Assembly: GCA_028866435.1 (NCBI GenBank)
Contig: JAGWIC010000033.1
Location: forward strand, 1 to 32,000
Source of the DNA: Lysobacteraceae bacterium
GTDB lineage: Bacteria > Pseudomonadota > Gammaproteobacteria > Xanthomonadales > Rhodanobacteraceae
DNA: 32,000 nt
Direction of reading: 5' to 3'
Shown: one piece after another, positions 1-6,590 of the stretch
Layout of the letters: each line of letters starts with the position of its first letter
Position numbering within the stretch: position 1 is the first letter of the stretch
Position numbers and translations under genes: made by a program
Notes under the pieces: generated by a model
The model's input: only the letters and a program-made list of their open reading frames with translations
What the model was told of the DNA's origin: nothing
Databases searched by the model: none

Positions 1-1
1 C

Positions 2-259
2 GATGCATTCGAAAGAACTACGCGCGTACCAGCCAAAGCGCGACCGGCTGAGCTTGCCCGCGCTTTGAACCTAACCGCCGGCCATCGCCGCCACAAGACG
101 CCGGAATTCGAGCTGGCATGGGCCGTTTGGGAGCAACCCGGTGGCGTGAACGCTGCAATAGCAGCTGCGGCAGAAAGGTTTGACGTGGATGTTTCGACGG
201 TGCGCCGAGCCTGGCGCAAGTGGCGCGATGCTTTCAAGGAATCGCAAAGGATTGAATAG
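2..259 (+). CDS. Hypothetical protein, start outside window
   Basis: The frame is open from the window edge to a TAG at 257-259, giving at least 85 residues, so the true start is probably upstream. The C-terminal half reads like a helix-turn-helix: an AAIAAAAERFDVDVSTVRRAWRKW-type pattern (given here only as an alanine-rich helix, a VDVST turn, and an arginine/tryptophan-rich recognition helix near the end). I do not recognise the family. A DNA-binding role is an inference from this pattern and from the neighbouring regulators. A TTG at 65 could give a 64-residue product. The gene ends one base before a perfect 20-bp palindrome. Confidence 0.55.
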   Translation, partial: DAFERTTRVPAKARPAELARALNLTAGHRRHKTPEFELAWAVWEQPGGVNAAIAAAAERFDVDVSTVRRAWRKWRDAFKESQRIE

Positions 260-260
260 G

Positions 261-280
261 CAAAAGGTCGCGACCTTTTG
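261..280. repeat. Perfect 20-bp palindrome (operator or terminator)
   Basis: CAAAAGGTCGCGACCTTTTG is fully self-complementary. It begins one base after the stop codon of the first gene and lies 60 bases before the next likely start. The A-tract and T-tract ends with a GC centre would suit a short bidirectional terminator. The perfect dyad also suits an operator for one of the small DNA-binding proteins beside it. The sequence alone does not decide. Confidence 0.6.
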
Positions 281-340
281 CCATTACGCGCCCGTCACCT
301 GATCTACATAGTGGCGTCACCTAAACACGGGTGCACAGCC

Positions 341-598
341 ATGTATTCAAAACCTCAAGAGCATATCGCCACAGAGAATGGCCATGGCGCCGTCATTCTC
401 CGCGATGGCGAAGTCCGTATTCCCCCGCTGGTGCATCAGGTTGACGCCGCCGCGCGCCGCCTGGGCGTGAGCCGTAGCACCTTTTACGCAATGGTGCGGG
501 ATGGCTCCATCGACACGTTCAAGATCGGCGGCCGTGTCGTGGTCGCTGAAAGCGAGCTGCGGCGCGTGGTGGCCGAAGCGATGCAGGTGGCCGCATGA
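341..598 (+). CDS. Excisionase/AlpA-like HTH DNA-binding protein
   Basis: This is an 85-residue protein when started at ATG 341; a TTG at 278 would add 21 residues that look non-coding. Residues about 32-75 fit the excisionase/MerR-type winged helix-turn-helix: an alanine-rich first helix, LGVSRSTFYAMVRDG as turn and recognition helix, then a FKIGGRVVV wing and SELRRVV helix. Proteins of this family act as excisionases or as transcriptional switches (AlpA type) in prophages and satellites. Its stop overlaps the next start (ATGA at 595-598), which suggests translational coupling. Role as activator or excisionase is inferred from family and context. Confidence 0.75.
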   Translation: MYSKPQEHIATENGHGAVILRDGEVRIPPLVHQVDAAARRLGVSRSTFYAMVRDGSIDTFKIGGRVVVAESELRRVVAEAMQVAA

Positions 599-801
599 AC
601 GCCCACGATGCCGCCAACGAACCCGCGTTCCTTCCCTTCGTGGAGACCTGCCAAGAGCATGGCATCTCCCGGACGGCGGCCTACCGCCTCGCCGATCGCG
701 GCCTGATCGAGACCTTCACGCTGGGCCGTCGCCGCTACGTCGTGATGGAGTCGCTGCGGAGCCTGCCCGATCGCATGCGCGATATGGAGGCTGCCGCATG
801 A
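595..801 (+). CDS. Second small excisionase-like HTH protein
   Basis: This 68-residue protein starts at ATG 595, overlapping the previous stop by four bases. It has the same layout as its upstream neighbour: a helix with HGISRTAAYRLADRGLIE as turn and recognition region (residues about 22-39), then a TLGRRRYVV wing at about 42-50. The two genes may be an old duplication or a pair with separate sites. Its stop again overlaps the next start (ATGA, 798-801). A DNA-binding role is well supported by pattern; the target is unknown. Confidence 0.7.
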   Translation: MNAHDAANEPAFLPFVETCQEHGISRTAAYRLADRGLIETFTLGRRRYVVMESLRSLPDRMRDMEAAA

Positions 802-1010
802 CGCCGGCCGAGAAACAAAAGTTCAGGGGCTTCCTGCTGGTTGCCACGCCGGCAGAGCTTGAGCAGTTCGCCAAAGCAGTAGAGGCGGCCATCCTGGAAG
901 TCGTCACGACCTGCGTGCCGCACGAGCCCGTAGAGCCGCTTAAGGCACGCGTTCGTGCATACGTGGCGGGGCAGATCGCCGCAACGCGCGATGCACGGGA
1001 GGCAGCATGA
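798..1010 (+). CDS. Small hypothetical protein in coupled regulatory operon
   Basis: This is a 70-residue protein from ATG 798, with a GGAGG ribosome site at 786-790. It overlaps the stop of the previous gene and its own stop overlaps the next start (1007-1010). It is helical, rich in alanine and glutamate, with a single cysteine near residue 39. I see no recognisable motif or membrane segment. The ribosome site and two four-base overlaps argue that it is real. Function unknown. Confidence 0.6.
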   Translation: MTPAEKQKFRGFLLVATPAELEQFAKAVEAAILEVVTTCVPHEPVEPLKARVRAYVAGQIAATRDAREAA

Positions 1011-1642
1011 GTCAACTTCGCACCGTGCGCCTGTACGGCAAGCTTGGCGCGCGCTTCGGTCGCGTGCATCGCTTCCACCTGGAATCGAACACCGTGGCCG
1101 AGGCCATTCGTGCGCTCGATAGCCAGCTCGCCGGCTTCCGGGCCTTCATGGTCAACGCCAAGCAGTACGGCATGGTGTTCGCTGTGTTCGCCGGCAAGCG
1201 CAATCTGGTCGCCGATGAGCTTCGCGATCCGGTGGGCAGTGAGGACATCCGCATCGCCCCCGTGATCGATGGCAGCAAGAGCGGCGGCGTGCTGCAGACC
1301 ATTCTCGGCATAGTGCTGATCGTGGTAGGCGTCTACACCGACAATCCCAACCTGATTTATTCGGGTGCGCTTATGGTCGCCGGCGGCGTCATCCAGATGC
1401 TGTCTCCGCAGCCGCGGAGCAAGCCCAATGCCGGCGCAAACGACCCCAGCTACGTGTTCAACGGGGCAGTGAACACCGAGGCGCAGGGCCATCCGGTGCC
1501 GCTGCTGTACGGCCGGATGATGGTCGGTTCGGCGGTCATCTCCGCCGGCATCGAGGCGGCCGATTACGCGCCCGCCACGACCGGCATCGGGCCCGGCTCC
1601 CCGAACTGGAAGCCGAACAACCCCTACGAGGTGGCGCCGTGA
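1007..1642 (+). CDS. Lambda gpI-like phage tail assembly protein
   Basis: This 211-residue protein is close to the length of lambda gpI (223). The N-terminal part (about 1-90) fits the beta-grasp-like domain of the family. A hydrophobic stretch with glycine follows (about 95-131), and then the conserved signature FNGAVNTEAQGHPVPLLYGR at 151-170 and VGSAVISAGI at 173-182. In phages gpI works with gpJ and gpK at the tail tip and normally lies between their genes. Neither partner is visible here. Instead the gene sits between small regulators and a hypothetical gene, with four-base overlaps at both ends and a GGGAGG site at 997-1002. It looks intact, so this is an odd location, not a decayed copy. 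Confidence 0.85.
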   Translation: MSQLRTVRLYGKLGARFGRVHRFHLESNTVAEAIRALDSQLAGFRAFMVNAKQYGMVFAVFAGKRNLVADELRDPVGSEDIRIAPVIDGSKSGGVLQTILGIVLIVVGVYTDNPNLIYSGALMVAGGVIQMLSPQPRSKPNAGANDPSYVFNGAVNTEAQGHPVPLLYGRMMVGSAVISAGIEAADYAPATTGIGPGSPNWKPNNPYEVAP

Positions 1643-2067
1643 GCGAACTTTCCGAAGCCGAGATGACTGCGCACATCCGTCGGCTGATCGTCGCCGACCG
1701 TGGCGCCATGTTCCGAATGTTGGCCAAGACGTCCGAGGGGCGCGCGGCGCTGCGCAAGCAGCGTCGGGTTGCCATGGCTCGCCTCAAGAGCGAGAAAGAT
1801 CCCGGCGAGGCAGCATGGGCCGCCTGGATGCTTCGCGCGGTGGACGCAGCGCTGAAACCACGGCCACGAGCTGCCGCAAACACGCGGGCGGCTATGCCGA
1901 AGCGTGGAGCCGCTATGGAGAAGGTCTTGCGGGAAGCGCGCGGCGCGCTGCAGGTGTTGGAATTTTCCGCGTGGGATGCCCGGTGGAATACGGCGCAAAC
2001 CGAAGACCTGCGTGCGGCGTTCTATGCAGTCGAGCGAATCCATAGCCTTGCCAAGGATGCCAACTGA
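1639..2067 (+). CDS. Hypothetical element protein, 142 aa
   Basis: The GTG start at 1639 overlaps the stop of the gpI-like gene (GTGA) and has GAGG at 1628-1631. The protein is basic in its first two thirds (many Arg and Lys around residues 38-90) and ends in an acidic helical part. I do not recognise the family, and see no cysteine cluster, signal or membrane segment. The stop shares one base with the next start. Its position between a tail gene and the primase-helicase gives no firm hint of role. Confidence 0.65.
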   Translation: MSELSEAEMTAHIRRLIVADRGAMFRMLAKTSEGRAALRKQRRVAMARLKSEKDPGEAAWAAWMLRAVDAALKPRPRAAANTRAAMPKRGAAMEKVLREARGALQVLEFSAWDARWNTAQTEDLRAAFYAVERIHSLAKDAN

Positions 2068-4064
2068 TGCCCCATCCCCCAAAAGCGAACGCCTCGCTGG
2101 CGGGCGAGGCGAACGCAGAAAGCGCAGACATGGGCGGACTGCAGATCGAGAGTAGCACTGGCGAAAACGCTCTGTGTGAAGTCGCTTACAGTCGCGGCGC
2201 CAACAAGTTCGACAACACCCCGGCGCAGCTCACCGCGCCGGACTTTGTCGCGTTCCGCGACGCGATCCTGGCCGACCGCGCCGATGCGAAGGGGCGGCAA
2301 TACATCGCCGCGCCGTGCGCTCCCGACCTGGCACTGGACGGCAAGCCGCATCGAAACAAAGCCTGCGCGCTGCCGCGTCGCTTCGTCGGCCTGGATGTGG
2401 ACGGCAGCACGCCCGAGGCCTTCGCCGCCGCAGTGCTGCACCTGCATCGCTATTCCGGCCTGGTCTACACCACCGCCAGCCACACGCACGCAGCACCACG
2501 CTTCCGCGTCGTGCTGGAACTGGACATGCCGGCGCCGCGTGCCGAGCTGATGGCCGCATCCCGTGCGATACGCGCACGCATCGACGCTGCCCTGGCCGAG
2601 GATGGTCATGCGGCGCTTCCATGGGATGCGTCTTGCGACCGCCCCGAGCAACCGCTGTATCTGCCGCTTACCGGCGCGCAGGCCTACGTCATGGACGGCG
2701 CGCCGCTTGCGCTGGGCGACCTACTGGCGGACATGCCCGCCAAGCCCGCGCAGAAAGCGCCACAAGCGCCACCAACCGACACCAGCGGCACACCTACCGC
2801 CTGGGCGCTGGGCGCGCTCGCCAGCGCGTGCCGTGCCGTGGAGCAAGCGGCCGAGGGCGAGCGCAACGAGGTGCTGAACCGCGAGTCCCACAGCATGGGC
2901 GGATTCGTCCCCACCGGTCAGCTTTCGCAGAGCCTGGCCGAAGCCGCGCTGTTCGACGCCACTCGCCGCGCAGGCTACGCCACCCCTGACCGCGATCTCA
3001 AGAAGATCCGCGACGGCATTGCCTCCGGCATGTTGGAGCCGCGCACGGATGGGATGCCTCTGGCTGATGTGGCTGCATCGGGCTTGCTCAACAAGATGCA
3101 GGGCGCCGAAGCCAGCAACGATGCCTGGGGCTTCCTGTGGGGCGACGAGATGACCAGCCCCTCGCATTTGAAGCCGAGTGAATGGGCAATCTACAAGGTG
3201 CTTCCGAGTGAGTGCACGGGGCTGCTGTACGGCGGCTGGGGCACCTGCAAGACGTTCGTTGCCATCGACATGGCCGGTTGCATCGCCAACGGCATCGACT
3301 GGCACGGGAAGCCAACGCAGCGCGGGACGGTGTTCTATCTCGCCGGTGAGGGCGAAGGCGGCTTTGCGCGGCGGCTGGCGGCATGGCAGATCGCCAACGG
3401 CGCGAGCATGGCGGGACTGGCCTTCCGTGAGATGCCTCGCGTGCGCAAGCCGGAGGAACTGGCGCGGCTGGTGCACACCATCGGCGCGCTGGCTGAAAAG
3501 CGCGGGGCGCCTCGCCTGATTGTCCTGGACACGCTGTTCACCGCCCTCGCTGGCGGCCAGGAAAACGACGGCAAGGACATGGGCGAAGTGTTCGAGGCCA
3601 TGAAGCTGCTGCGCCAGCAGTTCCGGTGCGCTGTCCTCGCCGTGCACCACACCGGCCACGATGGCGACAGGGCGCGCGGACACAGCAGCATGCCGGCGGG
3701 CGTTGACGTGCAGTTCTACTTGAAGGCACGGGACGCGAAAGACGGCAGTCATGCCCTAGAGCTGACCAACCCGAAGCAGAAGGACGGCAAGGAGCATCCG
3801 CTGATCTTTCTCGCCGCTGATCCGGTCGAGATCGCCGGCCTAGTGGACGACAAGGGCGAAACGGAATCGAGCCTGGTCATTCGCGCGCCCGCCGCCGATA
3901 TGGTCGCCCACATGCGCGAGCAGGCCGACGACAAGCCCGGCAAGGCCGAGCTGGTGCCGGTTGCCCTGGAACTGCGTGGGCGTGGGCACACGCTCGACCA
4001 GATCGCAGAGCAGGTAGGCCGAGACAAGGCCACGGTAAGTAGATGGCTCAAGGAGGCAGCCTGA
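2067..4064 (+). CDS. Primase-helicase (RepA-like ATPase) with C-terminal HTH
   Basis: This 665-residue protein likely starts replication of the element. Residues about 100-215 resemble an archaeo-eukaryotic-type primase: GLDVDGS (D110, D112) as the metal-binding pair, SHTHAAPRFRVVLELD at 138-153, and DRPEQPLYLP at 191-200. Residues about 370-590 form a RecA-fold helicase of the RepA/AAA_25 type. The Walker A site is GGWGTCKT (389-396), where cysteine stands in place of the usual glycine before the lysine. Walker B is LIVLDT (484-489), and a VHHTGHD motif lies at 526-532. The last 30 residues form a helix-turn-helix (TLDQIAEQVGRDKATVSRWL). An AAGGA site lies at 2053-2057. Iteron-like repeats follow the gene directly, as expected for a Rep and its origin. 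Primase activity is an inference from motifs. Confidence 0.85.
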   Translation: MPHPPKANASLAGEANAESADMGGLQIESSTGENALCEVAYSRGANKFDNTPAQLTAPDFVAFRDAILADRADAKGRQYIAAPCAPDLALDGKPHRNKACALPRRFVGLDVDGSTPEAFAAAVLHLHRYSGLVYTTASHTHAAPRFRVVLELDMPAPRAELMAASRAIRARIDAALAEDGHAALPWDASCDRPEQPLYLPLTGAQAYVMDGAPLALGDLLADMPAKPAQKAPQAPPTDTSGTPTAWALGALASACRAVEQAAEGERNEVLNRESHSMGGFVPTGQLSQSLAEAALFDATRRAGYATPDRDLKKIRDGIASGMLEPRTDGMPLADVAASGLLNKMQGAEASNDAWGFLWGDEMTSPSHLKPSEWAIYKVLPSECTGLLYGGWGTCKTFVAIDMAGCIANGIDWHGKPTQRGTVFYLAGEGEGGFARRLAAWQIANGASMAGLAFREMPRVRKPEELARLVHTIGALAEKRGAPRLIVLDTLFTALAGGQENDGKDMGEVFEAMKLLRQQFRCAVLAVHHTGHDGDRARGHSSMPAGVDVQFYLKARDAKDGSHALELTNPKQKDGKEHPLIFLAADPVEIAGLVDDKGETESSLVIRAPAADMVAHMREQADDKPGKAELVPVALELRGRGHTLDQIAEQVGRDKATVSRWLKEAA

Positions 4065-4081
4065 TCCGACGCATGTTGCAT

Positions 4082-4118
4082 GTTGCATGCATGGCCCCCT
4101 TCGGGGGGCCAATGCAAC
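4082..4118 (+). terminator. Strong UUCG-loop hairpin after primase-helicase gene
   Basis: TGGCCCCC (4092-4099) pairs with GGGGGCCA (4104-4111) around a TTCG loop. GTTGCAT (4082-4088) can extend the stem by pairing with ATGCAAC (4112-4118) across a three-base bulge. There is no T-run, so it may act as a hairpin terminator or as an origin structure formed by the inverted iterons. Confidence 0.6.
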
Positions 4119-4329
4119 GCAACACTGCAACAAGGGTGCGCAACCAATGCAACGCAACGCAATGCAACAAGTGCAACAAGCGACCGCAACAAGCGTTGGG
4201 GCAGCGCGAGCCCGCCACGAAAACGCTAGCAAAATCAATGCTTTATGCGCTATTCCGTCTGGTTTGACTCCTATTTCATCCGCCCAACTTGTGCGCTAAA
4301 GCCTTATATACCAATGCTTTGCGCGATTC

Positions 4330-4358
4330 TTGATATCGCAATCCATACCTCCTACCAT
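4330..4358 (+). promoter_or_regulatory. Sigma70-type promoter of the terminase cluster
   Basis: TTGATA (4330-4335) and TACCAT (4353-4358) are separated by 17 bases, at the start of the gene cluster that begins at 4413. The -35 matches consensus in five of six positions, the -10 in four. A leader of about 48 bases would precede the GTG start. Confidence 0.5.
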
Positions 4359-4412
4359 ACACATGCGCCCCGCGTCCACCGCGACGCCCATTAGCCAAAA
4401 GGACACACCGCC

Positions 4413-5117
4413 GTGCTCACGCCCCAGCAGCTCGCACAGAAATACCCCACCCCCGACCCGTCGCATTCATCGTGGGTGGGCGGCATGTTCGGCCGCACGC
4501 CGCGCGCGCTCGATCCCGAGTGGCAGCCTACCGGTCACGAGGCCAAGCGCCTGGTCGCCGCGCACGAGGCCGTCACGACCGCATGGACAAGCATCTACCA
4601 GCACAACGTCCGCGCGCTGTCGAATGAGCTGCTGACCCCGGCCGCGCGCCGCAAGTCCGCTGCCGAGTTAGCGCAGACCACGATGGCGAAGGCGTTGAAG
4701 CATGCCGATGCCGTGCTGCAGGAAGTCGCCAGCGAGCTGCCGGTGATCCAGTACCGCACGCAGCAGCGCATGGCACCCCTGAGCGCTGCCGACACCGCGC
4801 TGGATACCGAGCTGCGCACGTTCCTTCGCATGTGTGACAGCGAGACCCGCGCCCGCGTGCTGCAGTCCGATGAACGCGCCCTGCGCGCCGCCGCGTATGC
4901 GCCCGCCGAGTTGTCCGGCCTCACCCCTGCGCTGCACGCCCATGCGCGCGAGACGTGGCTGAAGGCCCACCACCCGACCGACCTGCAGGCTGAAAAGGAC
5001 ACGCTGCTGGGCCTGGAACTGGTCGCCAAGGCACGCGCGGCACTCAAGCAGCACGTCGAGGACTTCATCGACCTGGGCGCCGCGAACATCGGCCAGTCGG
5101 ACAACCCCCAAGCCTAA
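4413..5117 (+). CDS. Hypothetical phage protein, 234 aa
   Basis: The GTG start at 4413 has AAAAGGA at 4397-4403. The N-terminal part is proline-rich and carries a WVGGMFGRTPRALDPEWQP stretch (21-39). The rest is predicted mostly helical and rich in Ala, Arg and Glu. I find no catalytic motif, signal or membrane segment. It is the first gene of the cluster that ends with the terminase, so a packaging or head-related accessory role is possible but only by position. Confidence 0.65.
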   Translation: MLTPQQLAQKYPTPDPSHSSWVGGMFGRTPRALDPEWQPTGHEAKRLVAAHEAVTTAWTSIYQHNVRALSNELLTPAARRKSAAELAQTTMAKALKHADAVLQEVASELPVIQYRTQQRMAPLSAADTALDTELRTFLRMCDSETRARVLQSDERALRAAAYAPAELSGLTPALHAHARETWLKAHHPTDLQAEKDTLLGLELVAKARAALKQHVEDFIDLGAANIGQSDNPQA

Positions 5118-5132
5118 TCGAGGACACCCACC

Positions 5133-5279
5133 ATGAGCGAATCCACTTTCGAGACCGCCGTCGCCGCCATCGTTACCGCGCTGGGCATCGCCCCCGGCCA
5201 GCAGCTCGGCACGGACCAATCACTCGCCTTTGCCGTGCAGATTGACCAGGCACGCATCGCCAACGGCATCCCGCAGTAA
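5133..5279 (+). CDS. Small hypothetical protein, 48 aa
   Basis: ATG 5133 is preceded by GAGGA at 5120-5124 and the frame runs 48 codons to TAA at 5277-5279. The product begins MSESTFETAV and is a small acidic, mostly helical protein. It fills the gap between its neighbours with two bases left before the next start at 5282. The good ribosome site and tight packing support it. Function unknown. Confidence 0.55.
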   Translation: MSESTFETAVAAIVTALGIAPGQQLGTDQSLAFAVQIDQARIANGIPQ

Positions 5280-5281
5280 CC

Positions 5282-5863
5282 ATGCGCACCGACACCCGGG
5301 GCCGCAAGTGCGCGACGTGCGAGCACGAGCATCGAGCCGAGATCGAGCTGCGGCTGGCCTCCGGTACGCCGGTGCGCATCATCGCGGCACGCTACAACGT
5401 GGGAAAGGATTCCCTTTTCCGGCATCGCAAAGGGCACATGGCGCAGGAACTGATCGCGCAGCTGCAGGCCGCCGGCCGCAAGACGCCGCGCGCCGACCTG
5501 GACGCGCTCAAGCGCACCGAGTCCGAAGGCCTGCTGGCGAACCTGGTGCACGAGCGCGCCAGGCAGCAGCGCATCGCGGACAAGGCCGAGCTGGTCGATG
5601 ATTTCGCCAACGCCACACGCGCGAGCGTGGCGGCACTGAAATCGTCCGAGCTGATCGCCAAGCTGCTGGGCGATATCCAGACCGGCAGCGTGACGCAAAA
5701 CATCCTGATCGCCCCGGAGTTCCACGCCTTCCGCACGGCCGTCATTCAAGCCCTGCGCGCACACCCTGACGCAAAGCGGGCCGTCATTGCCGAGATGCAG
5801 CGCCTTGAACACAGCAGCGAATCGGAGGTGATCGATGGCGAGCTTGTCGGCGCTGGCGCGTGA
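5282..5863 (+). CDS. Terminase small subunit-like protein (zinc finger plus HTH)
   Basis: This is a 193-residue protein from ATG 5282. The start shows a metal-site-like CATCEHEHR (C10, C13, H15, H17), then IAARYNVGKDSLFRHRKGH, which is a helix-turn-helix ending in histidines. The remaining part is helical, with a long middle region suited to oligomerisation. Proteins of this form are common directly before large terminases in prophages of this group. A DNA-recognition (TerS) role is inferred from that position. It overlaps the large terminase start by 29 bases. A transcription regulator is the alternative. Confidence 0.65.
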   Translation: MRTDTRGRKCATCEHEHRAEIELRLASGTPVRIIAARYNVGKDSLFRHRKGHMAQELIAQLQAAGRKTPRADLDALKRTESEGLLANLVHERARQQRIADKAELVDDFANATRASVAALKSSELIAKLLGDIQTGSVTQNILIAPEFHAFRTAVIQALRAHPDAKRAVIAEMQRLEHSSESEVIDGELVGAGA

Positions 5864-6590
5864 CCTGTCCAATGCGCTCGATCGCACCCGCATCATGCGC
5901 GAAGCCGACCTGCCGCCCGACCCGTGGCAGGTTGACCTCCTTGAAAGCGATCACGACCGTCACCTGGTTATGTGTTCGCGGCAGGCGGGCAAAAGCACGA
6001 CCGTCGCAGGGCTTGCGCTCAATCAGGCGTTCTACGACCCCGGCCTGATCCTGCTGATCGCCCCGGCGCAGCGGCAAAGCGTCGAGCTGTTCAAGAAGGT
6101 GCGCGAGATCTACGGCCGGCAGACCGGCGCGCCCAAGATCGTCAACGAGTCCGCCATGCGCATGGAGCTGGACAACGGCTCGCGCATCATCGCGCTGCCC
6201 GGCACCGAGGCCACCATTCGCGGATACAGCGCGCCGAAGCTGATCGTGATCGATGAGGCCAGCCGCGTGGAAGATGCCCTGTTCGCTGGCGTGCGCCCGA
6301 TGCTGGCGACGAATCAGGGTCGCATGGTGGCGCTCACCACGCCCTATGGCCGGCGCGGCTGGTTCTACGAGTGCTGGGAGCACGGCGAAGGCTGGCAGCG
6401 CACCAAGATCACGGCACACGACTGCCCGCGTATCGCGCCCGACTGGCTGGACAACGAGCGCCGGATGCTGGGCGAGTGGCAGTACAAGCAAGAGTTCGAG
6501 TGCCAATTCGTGGACACCGAGGAACAGTTCTTTTCTGGCGAGCTGATCGAGGCCGCCCTGCGCGACACCGGAGGCCCGCTGTGGATGTGA
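5835..6590 (+). CDS. Phage terminase large subunit, ATPase domain
   Basis: The ATG at 5835 has GGAGG at 5824-5828, inside the end of the previous gene. The 251 residues carry the DNA-packaging motor ATPase: CSRQAGKST Walker A (47-55), LIVIDEAS Walker B (136-143) with the catalytic Glu at 141, and ALTTPYG coupling motif (166-172). The frame ends in TGA at 6588-6590 right after the linker GGPLWM, just where the nuclease domain should follow. That domain is intact in another frame from 6581. So the terminase is either naturally split, joined by frameshifting, or broken by an indel. Confidence 0.85.
   Translation: MASLSALARDLSNALDRTRIMREADLPPDPWQVDLLESDHDRHLVMCSRQAGKSTTVAGLALNQAFYDPGLILLIAPAQRQSVELFKKVREIYGRQTGAPKIVNESAMRMELDNGSRIIALPGTEATIRGYSAPKLIVIDEASRVEDALFAGVRPMLATNQGRMVALTTPYGRRGWFYECWEHGEGWQRTKITAHDCPRIAPDWLDNERRMLGEWQYKQEFECQFVDTEEQFFSGELIEAALRDTGGPLWM

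Larger units (their letters stand above)
4065..4412. other. Candidate replication origin with iteron-like repeats
   Basis: No gene is visible in these 348 bases. TGCAACAAG occurs exactly at 4126-4134, 4163-4171 and 4172-4180, with CGCAACAAG at 4185-4193 and further GCAAC units between. Inverted copies (TGTTGCA) lie in tandem at 4074-4087, left of a hairpin. The right half is AT-richer: 26 of 60 bases are G or C in 4261-4320. A second repeat family GCTTT(AT)GCGC lies at 4240-4250, 4316-4324 and inverted at 4293-4302. Repeats plus an AT-rich tract immediately after a primase-helicase gene suggest an origin. This is inference. Confidence 0.6.

Noticed and set aside
716..1492. 258-codon minus-strand frame opposite the gpI-like gene
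   Set aside because: It would overlap three coupled + strand genes with ribosome sites and has a shadow-like composition.
4074..4193. CRISPR array
   Set aside because: The TGCAAC repeats are too short and irregularly spaced, without unique spacers of constant length or cas genes.
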